From Anaerolineae bacterium (GTDB taxonomy: Bacteria > Chloroflexota > Anaerolineae > JAAYZQ01): a stretch of DNA of 18,678 bases. The DNA is taken from positions 1-18,678 of the forward strand of contig JAFGIA010000029.1 of NCBI GenBank assembly GCA_016929795.1, in the 5' to 3' direction. Both the position numbers and the translations under genes were made by a program. This document shows positions 6,777-14,980 of the stretch, piece by piece (within the stretch, counting starts at the first letter, position 1; each line of letters starts with the position of its first letter). The notes beneath the pieces were generated by a model that worked only from the letters and a program-made list of their open reading frames with translations, was not told where the DNA came from and searched no databases.

Positions 6777-8495
6777 TTGGATCTCGACTCGTTGATTATG
6801 GTGGCGCGAGGTGAAAGGCCGGCAGACCTGGTGCTGCGCCACGCGCAGCTCGTGAACGTCCTGTCGGGAGAGGTGCACGCGGCCGATATAGGGATTGCCG
6901 GGGGGCGCGTGCTCGGGTTTGGGGCCTACGAGGCGCGAGAAGAAGTGGACCTGCAAGGGTGCTTTGTGTGCCCCGGGTTCCTCGATGCCCACGTGCACCT
7001 CGAAAGCTCGATGGTGCGCCCGGCGGACTTTGCCCGTGCCGTGGTGCCGCGCGGCACCACGGGTGTGGTGTGCGATCCCCACGAGATCGCCAACGTGCTC
7101 GGCCTGGATGGGGTGCGCTACATCCTGGAGGCGAGCGACGGGCTGCCGTTACGCGTCTATGTGATGGCGCCGTCGTGCGTGCCGGCGACAGACATGGAAA
7201 CAGCAGGCGCGGCGCTCGACGCGGCCGATCTTCAGGCCCTGTGGGGCTACCGGCGGGTCATTGGCCTGGCAGAGATGATGAACTATCCGGGCGTGCTCTA
7301 CCGGGTGCCGTCGGTGCTCGACAAGCTGCGCGCCGCGGGTGACAGGCCGATCGACGGCCATGCGCCCGGGCTGGTTGGCCTCGACCTGAACGCCTATATC
7401 GCTGCCGGCGTCCGCTCGGACCACGAGACGACAGATCTGGAGGAGGCCCGTGAGAAGGTGCGGCGCGGCATGCACCTCATGATCCGCGAGGGCACGACGG
7501 CGCGCAACCTGCACGCGTTGCTGCCGCTGGTGACACCCACCAACGCACGCAATTGCAGCTTTTGTACCGACGACCGCCACCCCGACACGCTGCTCACGGA
7601 AGGGCACATCGACGACGTTGTGCGCAAGGCGATCGCCGCCGGCAAGGGCCGTGGCTTTGACCCGATCCTGGCCGTGCAGATGGCGACGATCAACACGGCA
7701 CGCTACTTCCGCCTGCGCGACCTGGGCGCCGTGGCGCCGGGTTACAGGGCCGACCTCCTGGTGCTCGACGATCTGGAGTCGGTGGCTGTGGCGCAGGTGT
7801 ATGTGGGCGGCGAGCTGGTGGCCGAGGGCGGGCGCTTTCTGCCGGCGGCAGGGGATCTGCCGCACGTCGCGCTCGAATCAGCCATGCACGTCGATCCGGC
7901 GGCCATCGATTTTACCATCCCGGCAGGCGAGGGGCCGGCGCGCGTCGTGGGCATCATCCCCGATCAGGTCGTCACCGAGAATCGGCACCTCGATCCGGCG
8001 ACGGAGGATGGCCGCGTGGTGGCCGACCTGGCACGCGACATCCTCAAGATGGCCGTGGTCGAGCGCCACCGTGGCACGGGCAACGTCGGGCTCGGCCTGG
8101 TGCAGGGCATGGGCCTGCGGCAGGGCGCGATGGCCTCGAGTGTCGCGCACGACGCGCACAATATTGTGGTGATTGGCGTCGACGACGAGGAGATGCGCGC
8201 CGCAGTGGCCGCCGTCGCGCGCACAGGCGGCGGGCAGGTCGCAGTGCGCCACGGGCAGGTGGTGGCGAGCTGCCCCCTGCCGATCGCCGGGCTGATGTCC
8301 GACAGGCCGATCGAGGAGGTGCGCGACCAGGTAGAGGCGCTCACCCACGCCGCACACGGACTCGGGTGCACGCTGGCCGACCCATTCATGACCATGTCGT
8401 TCCTGGCACTGCCCGTCATTCCCGCATTAAAACTGACCGATCAGGGGCTGGTGGATGTGGGGCGGTTTGAGATAGTGCCGCTGTTTGGAGAGTGA
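6777..8495 (+). CDS. ade: Adenine deaminase
   Basis: This 572-residue amidohydrolase converts adenine to hypoxanthine plus ammonia, feeding the Hpt encoded just upstream. Length and order match bacterial Ade: a composite beta domain (DLVLRHAQLVNVLSGEV), then metal motif AHVHLESS (71-78), CDPHEIANV (99-107), GLAEMMNYPGV (163-173), DGHAPGL (193-199), SDHE (214-217) and TDDRHPD (264-270). A C-terminal Ade-specific domain ends DPFMTMSFLALPVIPALKLT. The start is an unusual TTG at 6777: it has a strong AGGAGG (6763-6768) 8 nt upstream. The next in-frame ATG (6798) is 29 nt from that site and would cut off LDLDSLI. The frame is open far upstream inside hpt, but that is shadow. The octamer hairpin element begins one base after the stop. 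Confidence 0.95.
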   Translation: MDLDSLIMVARGERPADLVLRHAQLVNVLSGEVHAADIGIAGGRVLGFGAYEAREEVDLQGCFVCPGFLDAHVHLESSMVRPADFARAVVPRGTTGVVCDPHEIANVLGLDGVRYILEASDGLPLRVYVMAPSCVPATDMETAGAALDAADLQALWGYRRVIGLAEMMNYPGVLYRVPSVLDKLRAAGDRPIDGHAPGLVGLDLNAYIAAGVRSDHETTDLEEAREKVRRGMHLMIREGTTARNLHALLPLVTPTNARNCSFCTDDRHPDTLLTEGHIDDVVRKAIAAGKGRGFDPILAVQMATINTARYFRLRDLGAVAPGYRADLLVLDDLESVAVAQVYVGGELVAEGGRFLPAAGDLPHVALESAMHVDPAAIDFTIPAGEGPARVVGIIPDQVVTENRHLDPATEDGRVVADLARDILKMAVVERHRGTGNVGLGLVQGMGLRQGAMASSVAHDAHNIVVIGVDDEEMRAAVAAVARTGGGQVAVRHGQVVASCPLPIAGLMSDRPIEEVRDQVEALTHAAHGLGCTLADPFMTMSFLALPVIPALKLTDQGLVDVGRFEIVPLFGE

Positions 8496-8553
8496 GATTG
8501 GAAGGTTGGAAGACTGGAAGGTTGGACGAGGTCCCAACCTTCCAGCCTTCCAG
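8496..8553. repeat. Octamer-unit hairpin element 1 (ade-purA gap)
   Basis: Four tandem octamers on the left side (from 8497, 8505, 8513 and 8521; e.g. GTTGGAAG) form an arm at 8506-8525. It pairs with 8534-8553 (18 of 20 positions complementary as Watson-Crick pairs) around the 8-nt loop ACGAGGTC. It starts 1 nt after the ade stop and ends 5 nt before the purA Shine-Dalgarno. It has no U-tract, so it is not a standard terminator. Confidence 0.85.
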
Positions 8554-8569
8554 AGAACAGGAGTGTACC

Positions 8570-9862
8570 ATGGCCATCACCGTCATCCTCGGCGCCCAGT
8601 GGGGCGATGAAGGCAAAGGCAAGATCACAGACATGCTGGCGGCGGAAGCCGACCTGGTGGTGCGTTTCGGCGGGGGAGACAATGCCGGCCACACAGTGAC
8701 GGTGGGCGCGGAGCGTTTTGCGCTCCACCTCGTGCCTTCGGGCATTCTCTACCCGCGCGTACGATGCCTGTTAGGTGCAGGCATGGTGGTGAATCCGAAA
8801 AAGCTGCTGGCCGAGATGGACGGGCTGGCAGCACGCGGAGTCGACGTATCGCCTGAGCGGCTGCGCCTCGGCGCCCGGGCGCACCTGATCATGCCCTATC
8901 ACATTGCCCTCGACGGCGCCGCCGAGGCTGCGCGTGGCGGGAGTGCCATTGGCACCACCCGGCGCGGCATCGGCCCGGCCTACACCGACAAGGCCGCGCG
9001 CACTGGCATCCGCGCCGGCGAGCTGCTCTACCCACCAGAGGATCTGGCGCGGCGCATTCGCGAGCAGGTGGAGGCGAAGAACGTCCTCCTCGTCAAGGTA
9101 TACGGTCAACCTTCCCTCGATGTGGACGCGATAGTAGACGAGTACCTGGGCTATGCACGCCGGCTCGCGCCGCACGTCACCGACGTGGTCCAGGAGCTGG
9201 CCGCCGCCCTGCGATCGCGCAAGCGGGTCCTGGCGGAAGGGGCGCAGGGCACGCTGCTCGACCTCGACCTGGGCACCTACCCCTTCGTCACCAGCTCGCA
9301 CCCGACCATTGGCGGGGTGATGGTCGGGTTGGGGTTGGGGCCGCACTACATCGAGCGTATCGTCGGCGTGGTCAAGGCATACCAGACACGCGTCGGCGCC
9401 GGCCCCATGCCCACAGAGCTGACGGGCGAGCTGGGGGATCGCTTGCGGGGAACGGGGACGCAGCCATGGGACGAGTATGGCACCACCACGGGCCGCCCGC
9501 GCCGTTGCGGCTGGCTCGACGGCGTCACGCTGCGCCATGCGATGCACGTCAACGGGCTGACCGAGTTCGCAGTCACCAAGCTCGACGTGCTGTCAGGCAT
9601 TGATCCCTTGCAGGTGTGCATCGCCTACGATCTGGATGGCAAACGCATCGAGCACCTGCCCACGGATCAGGCGCTGCTGGCCCGCTGCCGGCCCGTGTAC
9701 GAAACGCTCCCCGGCTGGACAGCGGATATCATGCGGGCAAGCACCTTTGACGACCTGCCGCTACAGGCGCGTGACTATGTCACGTTCATTGAAGAGCTGG
9801 TCGACGCACCTGCGACACTGATTTCCGTCGGCCCTGCACGAGATCAAACCATCCGCCGGTGA
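8570..9862 (+). CDS. purA: Adenylosuccinate synthetase
   Basis: The 430-residue enzyme joins IMP and aspartate using GTP, the first committed step from IMP to AMP. The N-terminus has the GTP-binding/catalytic GAQWGDEGKGK (8-18, with catalytic Asp13), followed by GGGDNAGHT with catalytic His41. The middle has GTTRRGIGPAY for IMP binding and AEGAQGTLLDLDLGTYPFVTSS-type sequence. Later YGTTTGRPRRCGW is the aspartate/IMP loop, and TKLDVLSG is the guanine-binding segment. Length is as expected. ATG 8570 has AGGAG (8559-8563) 6 nt upstream; the frame is open to 8492, but that stretch is the hairpin element. With ade and hpt it forms a purine salvage and interconversion set. Its TGA overlaps the GTG of the following lipoprotein. 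Confidence 0.96.
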   Translation: MAITVILGAQWGDEGKGKITDMLAAEADLVVRFGGGDNAGHTVTVGAERFALHLVPSGILYPRVRCLLGAGMVVNPKKLLAEMDGLAARGVDVSPERLRLGARAHLIMPYHIALDGAAEAARGGSAIGTTRRGIGPAYTDKAARTGIRAGELLYPPEDLARRIREQVEAKNVLLVKVYGQPSLDVDAIVDEYLGYARRLAPHVTDVVQELAAALRSRKRVLAEGAQGTLLDLDLGTYPFVTSSHPTIGGVMVGLGLGPHYIERIVGVVKAYQTRVGAGPMPTELTGELGDRLRGTGTQPWDEYGTTTGRPRRCGWLDGVTLRHAMHVNGLTEFAVTKLDVLSGIDPLQVCIAYDLDGKRIEHLPTDQALLARCRPVYETLPGWTADIMRASTFDDLPLQARDYVTFIEELVDAPATLISVGPARDQTIRR

Positions 9863-11184
9863 ACCACGTGTCTCTATCGCGGCCAACCCACGCCTTTCTT
9901 ATCGCTTTAGCCGGCTTGCTGGCGCTGATCTTGGTGGCGTGTGATAGCCTCATTCCGGCTGTCACACAGGCACCCCAGGCGCCCACGGATACCCCGCTGC
10001 CTGCACCCGCGACACCGCCCGCCAGCGCGACCGATGCCCCCCAGGCTCCGGCGACGATCACCTTGACGATGTGGACGACAGAGACCTTTTCACCGACGGC
10101 GGTCATCACAACTGGCCAGATCCTGGCTGCACAGGTGGCTGCCTTCGAGACAGCCCACCCTGACGTCTATCTCGATTTTGTGTTGAAAAAAAGGGACGGC
10201 AAAGGAGGGATGCTCGACTATTTGCTCACCACAGCCGCCGTCGTGCCCAAGCTTCTGCCCGACGTGGCGATGGTGTCTGCCGACGATCTGGCGAGGCTGG
10301 CGCAGGCGGACATCATCCAGCCCCTGGATGGTCTGCTTCCCACCGATCTGATCGCCGATCTCTACCCCTTTGCCGTCGAGGTGGCTACATTCGAAGGGCG
10401 GCTCGTCGGATTGCAGTTCCAGGCCAACCTCGATCACATGGTCTACAACACGGGCAAGCTCACCGTGCCGCCCAGGTCGTGGCCGGGGGTGCTCAGCAAT
10501 CCAGGGCATTATGCTTTTCCCGCAGGTGGGCAGAGCGGTCTGGTCAACGATGCCTTTCTGACCCAGTATCTCGCCATCCACTCCTGGGCGGCCGAGACGG
10601 CAGCGGAGCCCTTTCTGGATCTCGATAGCTTGACGGCGGTGTTCCAGTTCTACCAGGATGGGGTGACGCGCGGGGTGCTGGCGCCCCAGATTCTCGACTA
10701 CCATACCGTCGATGATTGCCTGGCAGCATTCGATGCAGGAGAGGCGATCCTCAGCCACGTGAGCGCGCACCGCTACCTGATCGAAAGGGAGCGGCTGCAA
10801 AGTGCGGGTGTCGCCCCGATCCCCGCCATCAACGGCGCCGGGCCGCCGATCACCGAGGGGTGGGTGCTCGTATTGGTCACAGCCGATCCGGCACGCCAGG
10901 CGCTGGCGGCCGATTGGATGGTGCGCTTGATGGCGCCCGACGTAGTGGGTGCTTGGAACCAGGCCGCCGGCTATCTGCCCACGCGCCAGTTGGTGCTGAC
11001 CGTTGCGGGCGAAGAGGATAGCTATGCGCGCTTTATCCACCAGCAGATGCTGCTGGCCCGGCCCAGGCCACGCCTGGCGAACTATGCCCAGCTGGCGGCA
11101 GCCCTGCAGCGCGCCGTGGAACAGGTGGTGGTGGGAGAAACGACGCCGGAAGAAGCAGCGACGACCGTGATGGGCGTGCAGTGA
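9859..11184 (+). CDS. Lipoprotein, ABC-type extracellular solute-binding protein
   Basis: The 441-residue protein starts with a lipoprotein signal (hydrophobic 13-27, lipobox LVAC with Cys28). A Thr/Pro/Ala-rich tether (about 35-65) follows, then a family-1 type binding protein: TLTMWTTET (about 67-75), AAFETAHPDVYLDFV, LPDVAMVSADDLARLAQADIIQPLD and a C-terminal GAWNQAAGYLPTRQ segment typical of sugar-binding proteins. It should be anchored outside the membrane and bind a sugar or similar solute for an ABC importer. No permease or ATPase gene is next to it, so the partner is elsewhere. The GTG start lies in GTGA overlapping the purA stop, which suggests translational coupling. There is no strong Shine-Dalgarno of its own. 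Confidence 0.82.
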   Translation: MNHVSLSRPTHAFLIALAGLLALILVACDSLIPAVTQAPQAPTDTPLPAPATPPASATDAPQAPATITLTMWTTETFSPTAVITTGQILAAQVAAFETAHPDVYLDFVLKKRDGKGGMLDYLLTTAAVVPKLLPDVAMVSADDLARLAQADIIQPLDGLLPTDLIADLYPFAVEVATFEGRLVGLQFQANLDHMVYNTGKLTVPPRSWPGVLSNPGHYAFPAGGQSGLVNDAFLTQYLAIHSWAAETAAEPFLDLDSLTAVFQFYQDGVTRGVLAPQILDYHTVDDCLAAFDAGEAILSHVSAHRYLIERERLQSAGVAPIPAINGAGPPITEGWVLVLVTADPARQALAADWMVRLMAPDVVGAWNQAAGYLPTRQLVLTVAGEEDSYARFIHQQMLLARPRPRLANYAQLAAALQRAVEQVVVGETTPEEAATTVMGVQ

Positions 11185-11199
11185 AGGAGGTAACCCCCA

Positions 11200-12633
11200 A
11201 TGAGTATCAAGTTTGGCACGGACGGCTGGCGAGCCGTTATTTCCGACACGTTCACATTCAACAACTTGCGCCTGGTGGGGCAGGCCATTGCAGACTATGT
11301 GTTGCAAGAGGGGGATAACGGCCCCGATCCGCACGTGATCATTGGCTTTGATACGCGTTTTCTGTCGGATCGGTATGCGACCGAGGTGGCGCGCGTCATG
11401 GCGGGAAATGGGATCGTGGCCTGGCTGACGCGGGCCGACGCGCCGACGCCGGCGATCTCGTATACCGTCCTCGACAAAAAGGCGGCGGCAGGGATCATGA
11501 TCACGGCCAGCCACAATGCGCCGCGTTACAACGGCGTCAAGCTCAAAGCCTCGTATGGCGGTGCCGCGTCGCCACACCAGGCGCGCCGCGTGGAGCACTA
11601 CCTGGTGGAGGCCGAAGCTGAGGCCCGTGGCCCAAACATCATGGACTATCAGCGCGCCGTGGACCAGGGATTGATCCGGCGCTTCGATCCCGTGTGGGCC
11701 TACTATGAGCACCTGGGCACGCTCATCGACCTCGACACCATCTCGGGCGGCGAGCTGCGCGTGGTGGCCGACGCCATGTATGGGTCGGGCCGTGGGTGCA
11801 TCGGAGAAATCCTATCGCGCACCCGCTGCCACGTGCACGAGATCCGGGGCGAGATGAACCCCGGTTTCGGTGGCATCCACCCCGAGCCGATTGCCAGGCA
11901 CCTCAACGCCCTCTCGGCTGCCATCCAGGCCTTTCATGCAGACGTGGGCCTGGCGACCGACGGCGATGCCGACAGGATCGGCGCCATGGACTGTTACGGC
12001 ACCTTCGTGGACCCGCACCACATCTTTGCCCTGGCGCTGCGCTACCTGGTCGAGAAGCGAGATTGGCGAGGAAAGGTGGTCAAAACGGTGTCGACGACCA
12101 TGATGGTCGACCGCCTGGCGCAGAAATATGGTCTGCCCGTCGTCGAGACGCCCGTTGGGTTCAACCACATCGCCGACCTGATGCTCGCCGACGATGTGCT
12201 GATCGGCGGGGAAGAGTCAGGGGGATTGAGCATCAAGGGCCACATTCCCGAGGGGGATGGGGTGTTGATGGGCTTGTTGCTGCTCGAGATCATGGCCGAT
12301 GCTGCCGTCCCCCTCCACGAGCTGGTGGCGAGTGTGCGCCAGGAGGCCGGTTCAACCTCCTATGCGCGGCGGGACCTGCGGCTGCGCCACCCGGTGGACA
12401 AGGACAAGATGGTGAGCCGCCTGGTCGACGGGGCACCCACGGGCATCGGCCGGCTGGTGGTGCACGACGTGGTCACCCTCGATGGGGTCAAGTATCGCCT
12501 CGACGGCGATGGCTGGCTCCTGATCCGTCCCTCGGGCACAGAGCCGGTGTTGCGTGTGTATGCCGAAGCGCCGACTCGCGAGGACGTCGACGCCCTCCTC
12601 GCGTTTGGCGAGCAAGTAGCCGACTCGGCATAA
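11200..12633 (+). CDS. Phosphoglucomutase/phosphomannomutase family protein
   Basis: This 477-residue alpha-D-phosphohexomutase moves phosphate between C1 and C6 of a hexose phosphate. Its four domains are visible: KFGTDGWRAVI (4-14) at the start, the phosphoserine loop TASHNAPRYNGVK (102-114, Ser104), the metal loop ATDGDADR (252-259), the sugar loop GGEESGG (336-342) and the phosphate loop RPSGTEP (443-449). All key residues are intact. Whether glucose, mannose or glucosamine phosphate is used cannot be decided from these motifs. ATG 11200 has AAGGAGG (11184-11190) 9 nt upstream, and this site overlaps the stop codon of the lipoprotein gene, so the two are probably co-translated. It converges on the minus-strand TPR-like gene with only a 12-nt gap and no obvious terminator. 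Confidence 0.92.
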   Translation: MSIKFGTDGWRAVISDTFTFNNLRLVGQAIADYVLQEGDNGPDPHVIIGFDTRFLSDRYATEVARVMAGNGIVAWLTRADAPTPAISYTVLDKKAAAGIMITASHNAPRYNGVKLKASYGGAASPHQARRVEHYLVEAEAEARGPNIMDYQRAVDQGLIRRFDPVWAYYEHLGTLIDLDTISGGELRVVADAMYGSGRGCIGEILSRTRCHVHEIRGEMNPGFGGIHPEPIARHLNALSAAIQAFHADVGLATDGDADRIGAMDCYGTFVDPHHIFALALRYLVEKRDWRGKVVKTVSTTMMVDRLAQKYGLPVVETPVGFNHIADLMLADDVLIGGEESGGLSIKGHIPEGDGVLMGLLLLEIMADAAVPLHELVASVRQEAGSTSYARRDLRLRHPVDKDKMVSRLVDGAPTGIGRLVVHDVVTLDGVKYRLDGDGWLLIRPSGTEPVLRVYAEAPTREDVDALLAFGEQVADSA

Positions 12634-12645
12634 CCAAACGATTGC

Positions 12646-13137
12646 TTAACCGCCCGCGATCACGTGCAGCAGCCGGGTGAGCAGGCTGGGGGTGTAGCCG
12701 ACCTCATTGAGTGGATGGGTGTGATTGCCGTTGTGTGAATCGCCATTCGCCGCATGCGGCTGGCGGCGTTCATCCGGCAGGCAGCGGATCATGTGGCGTG
12801 GGCGCACCAGCTCGCCGACGTTCGATTCAAGGAACTCGGTGCGTGCCTCAGACAGGCGGGTGATAATCCGCATGCTTCCAGGGTGAAAGGCGTAGGCCCG
12901 GCTCAGGTACTGGATCCGTTCTTCCAGACCTGAGGCGAGGTGGGCCAGGACAAGCCACGCTTCCTCTTCGTCGGGTTGGCAGGTGACGATCCAGCGCAAG
13001 TAGCGGCGCGCGCGGGCAGGCTGCGAGTGGCGCACGGCTGCTTCGACCTCTTGCCACCAATCGTTGATCTGTCTTTCTATATGGTTGCCTGCGCCATTGC
13101 CTGCGCCACCCCGGTTCGGGGACGCGCCATTCGTCAC
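12646..13137 (-). CDS. TPR-like small hypothetical protein
   Basis: The 163-residue product begins with a Gly/Asn-rich low-complexity stretch. A helical pair follows that looks like degenerate tetratricopeptide repeats: ARARRYLRWIVTCQPDEEEAWLVLAHL-type sequence, then LEERIQYLSRAYAFHPGS. A His/Asn-rich linker and a C-terminal hydrophobic helix (LLTRLLHVIA) end it. It is likely a cytoplasmic protein-protein interaction module; no enzymatic motif is seen. The frame allows GTG at 13158, but that codon lies upstream of the Shine-Dalgarno AGGAGG and almost at the predicted transcription start. GTG 13137, 9 nt after AGGAGG, is therefore preferred. It is transcribed divergently from rpsB and convergently with the phosphohexomutase. 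Confidence 0.7.
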   Translation of the reverse strand: MTNGASPNRGGAGNGAGNHIERQINDWWQEVEAAVRHSQPARARRYLRWIVTCQPDEEEAWLVLAHLASGLEERIQYLSRAYAFHPGSMRIITRLSEARTEFLESNVGELVRPRHMIRCLPDERRQPHAANGDSHNGNHTHPLNEVGYTPSLLTRLLHVIAGG

Positions 13138-13166
13138 TGCCTGGACCCTCCTTTCCACGCTTCTCT

Positions 13167-13195
13167 ACTATATCCAATTCCGGGCGCGACTTCAA
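13167..13195 (-). promoter_or_regulatory. Sigma-70-type promoter for the TPR-like gene
   Basis: On the complement, TTGAAG (13190-13195) and TATAGT (13167-13172) are separated by 17 nt. Transcription would start near 13160, which leaves a short leader and excludes the upstream GTG at 13158 as start. Confidence 0.6.
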
Positions 13196-13262
13196 TCCGC
13201 CGCCGGGAGGAATCAAGATGCCCCTTTCTGCTCCTTGGGCCTAGTCCCTGCGGTCTCGGGAA

Positions 13263-13306
13263 GATTGGAAGGCTGGAAGGATGGCCAATCTTCCAGCCTT
13301 CCAGTC
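13263..13306. repeat. Octamer-unit hairpin element 2 (upstream of rpsB)
   Basis: Left arm 13263-13279 pairs over 17 positions (one G-U) with 13290-13306 around a 10-nt loop. The arm is made of octamers ATTGGAAG (13264) and GCTGGAAG (13272), the same unit family as the elements at 8496 and 16462. It lies 18 nt before the rpsB -35 box. Confidence 0.85.
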
Positions 13307-13323
13307 CCCGACCCCCAGGTGAT

Positions 13324-13352
13324 TTGCTTAAAGGTCCCGGATATGCTATACT
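13324..13352 (+). promoter_or_regulatory. Sigma-70-type promoter for the rpsB operon
   Basis: TTGCTT (13324-13329), a 17-nt spacer and TATACT (13347-13352) predict a start near 13359 and a leader of about 135 nt before rpsB. Confidence 0.7.
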
Positions 13353-13354
13353 TG

Positions 13355-13457
13355 CCGCTCGGTACAAACCACTTCACACACTCTCCGAGCGGGCGGGGTG
13401 TGCTGGCGTGCCGCAGTCGCGTGCTGTGACTGCGATCCCACACCGGTCCCCAACCGG
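13355..13457 (+). promoter_or_regulatory. Structured rpsB leader (possible S2 autoregulatory RNA)
   Basis: The leader contains three inverted repeats: CCGCTCGG/CCGAGCGG (13355-13362 with 13385-13392), CGCAGTC/GACTGCG (13412-13418 with 13428-13434) and CCGGT/ACCGG (13443-13447 with 13453-13457). S2 binding to its own leader is known in other phyla; here the role is inferred only. The first stem may be partly upstream of the transcription start. Confidence 0.4.
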
Positions 13458-13495
13458 ATGAAGAGGGTGGAGGAAAAACAAAACAGGAGGCAACA

Positions 13496-14326
13496 GTGTC
13501 CAATGTTACCATGAAATCACTCCTGGAGGCAGGAGTGCATTTTGGCCACCGCACCCGGCGGTGGAATCCCAAGATGAAGCCGTTCATTTTCACCGAGCGG
13601 AATGGCATCCACATCCTCGACCTGCAGCAGACGATCGTGCGCCTCGAGGAGACCTACAACATGGTCCGCGACACCGTGTCGAATGGGGGGACGATCCTCT
13701 TTGTCGGCACGAAAAAGCAGGCGCAGGAGAACCTGGCACGGGCTGCTGAGGGCTGCCACATGCCCTACGTCAACGAGCGTTGGCTGGGTGGGACGCTTAC
13801 CAACTGGCAGACGATCAAGCAGCGCATCAGCTACTTGCTCGAGCTGGAACAGCGCCGCGACACGGGTGACTTTGAGCGCCTGCCCAAGAAAGAAGCGCTC
13901 AAGCTGGAGCAGTTGATCGAAAAGCTCAACCGGCGCCTGGGCGGGCTGAAGGGCATGACGCGTGTCCCTGACCTGCTGTTCATCGTCGACGTGCGCCGTG
14001 AGGCGATCGCCGTCAAAGAGGGCAACATCCTCAACATCCCGGTGGTCGCCATGGTCGATACCAACTGTGATCCCGATTCCGTGGACGTTGTGATCCCTTC
14101 CAACGACGACGCCATCCGCGCCATCAAGCTGATCACCGGCCACATCGCCGACGCGGTCAACGAGGGCCTGCAGATCCGCCAGGCGGTGGCTGCCGACGAA
14201 GAAGTGCAAGAGGATGAAAGGTACCTTGGCGCGGCGACGCTGGCCAAGTTGCGGTCCGGAGATATCGATTTCGAAGCCCAAGACGACGACCTCGATTATC
14301 TGGACGACGACGACTACGAGGACTAG
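13496..14326 (+). CDS. rpsB: 30S ribosomal protein S2
   Basis: The 276-residue protein carries the S2 hallmarks: [20 protein letters not shown] (5-24), [23 protein letters not shown] (66-77), [12 protein letters not shown] (93-104), [16 protein letters not shown] (158-173) and the second signature [14 protein letters not shown] (181-194) ending [11 protein letters not shown]2 joins the 30S subunit late and helps hold S1 in many bacteria. A usual S2 is about 230-260 residues; this one has a C-terminal tail (about 232-276) very rich in Asp/Glu, ending [14 protein letters not shown]. The GTG start has AGGAGG 5 nt upstream. It is the first gene of the rpsB-tsf-pyrH-frr-uppS-cdsA cluster, with tsf 13 nt downstream. 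Confidence 0.97.
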   Translation: MSNVTMKSLLEAGVHFGHRTRRWNPKMKPFIFTERNGIHILDLQQTIVRLEETYNMVRDTVSNGGTILFVGTKKQAQENLARAAEGCHMPYVNERWLGGTLTNWQTIKQRISYLLELEQRRDTGDFERLPKKEALKLEQLIEKLNRRLGGLKGMTRVPDLLFIVDVRREAIAVKEGNILNIPVVAMVDTNCDPDSVDVVIPSNDDAIRAIKLITGHIADAVNEGLQIRQAVAADEEVQEDERYLGAATLAKLRSGDIDFEAQDDDLDYLDDDDYED

Positions 14327-14339
14327 GGAGGATTCAGAC

Positions 14340-14939
14340 GTGGTGGATATCACGGCCCAGATGGTAAAAGAATTGCGCCAGGCGACAGGTGCCGGCGTTC
14401 TCGACTGCAAGGAAGCGCTGCAGGCGAGTGAGGGCGATTTCGACAAGGCGGCGACCTATCTGCGCGAGAAGGGCCTGGCCGCGGCGGCCAAGCGCGCCGA
14501 GCGCGAGGCCGACGAGGGGCTCATTGGCTCCTATATTCACGCGGGCAGCAAGGTGGCCGCGCTGGTCGAGCTGAACTGCGAGACCGACTTTGTGGCGCGC
14601 ACCGACCAGTTTCAGGAGCTGGCGCACGACCTGGCGATGCAGGTCGTCGCCGCCAAGCCCCTCTACCTCAACCGTGCCGATGTGCCTCAGGCGATCGTGG
14701 AGCAAGAAATGTCCGTATATCGCGCCCAGATGGCCGATTCGGGCAAACCGGCCCAGATCGTCGAGCGCATCGTGCAGGGCAAGCTGGACAAGTTCTACGA
14801 AGAAGTGGTCTTGCTTGAGCAGCCCTTTATCAAAGACCCAGCGGTCACGGTGGGCGAGATGGTGCAGCAAAAGAACGCGCTGCTCGGCGAAAACCTCGTC
14901 GTGCGCCGCTTTGTCCGCTTCGAAGTCGGCGGCGCCTGA
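14340..14939 (+). CDS. tsf: Elongation factor Ts (short form)
   Basis: EF-Ts is the nucleotide exchange factor that releases GDP from EF-Tu. The 199-residue product has an N-terminal UBA-like domain ([19 protein letters not shown], 9-27) and the EF-Tu contact motif TDFVAR (82-87) in a core ending [13 protein letters not shown]. It is the compact form with a single core half, as in Thermus and several other phyla, not the ~280-residue E. coli form. GTG 14340 lies 8 nt after GGAGG (14327-14331). The following GTG (14343) is less well spaced, and the frame upstream of 14340 is shadow inside rpsB. Confidence 0.96.
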   Translation: MVDITAQMVKELRQATGAGVLDCKEALQASEGDFDKAATYLREKGLAAAAKRAEREADEGLIGSYIHAGSKVAALVELNCETDFVARTDQFQELAHDLAMQVVAAKPLYLNRADVPQAIVEQEMSVYRAQMADSGKPAQIVERIVQGKLDKFYEEVVLLEQPFIKDPAVTVGEMVQQKNALLGENLVVRRFVRFEVGGA

Positions 14940-14980
14940 GCCGCCGCCTTGTAGCCGGTGAGCTGAACAGGCTCGTTTTG

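Larger units (their letters stand above)
13138..13495. other. Divergent control region between TPR-like gene and rpsB
   Basis: No gene is seen here. From left to right it holds the minus-strand promoter (13167-13195), the octamer hairpin element 2 (13263-13306), the plus-strand rpsB promoter (13324-13352) and a leader with several inverted repeats. Everything in it appears regulatory. Confidence 0.7.

Noticed and set aside
8496..8553. Octamer repeats as a CRISPR array or as intrinsic terminators
   Set aside because: Units are only 8 nt, contiguous without spacers, and there is no U-tract after the hairpins.
10090..11712. A 540-codon minus-strand open frame
   Set aside because: It lies across the solute-binding protein and the phosphohexomutase, has His/Gln/Arg-rich shadow composition and no recognisable motif.
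13517..14446. A 309-codon minus-strand open frame
   Set aside because: It is the antisense shadow of rpsB and tsf, both of which are unmistakable.
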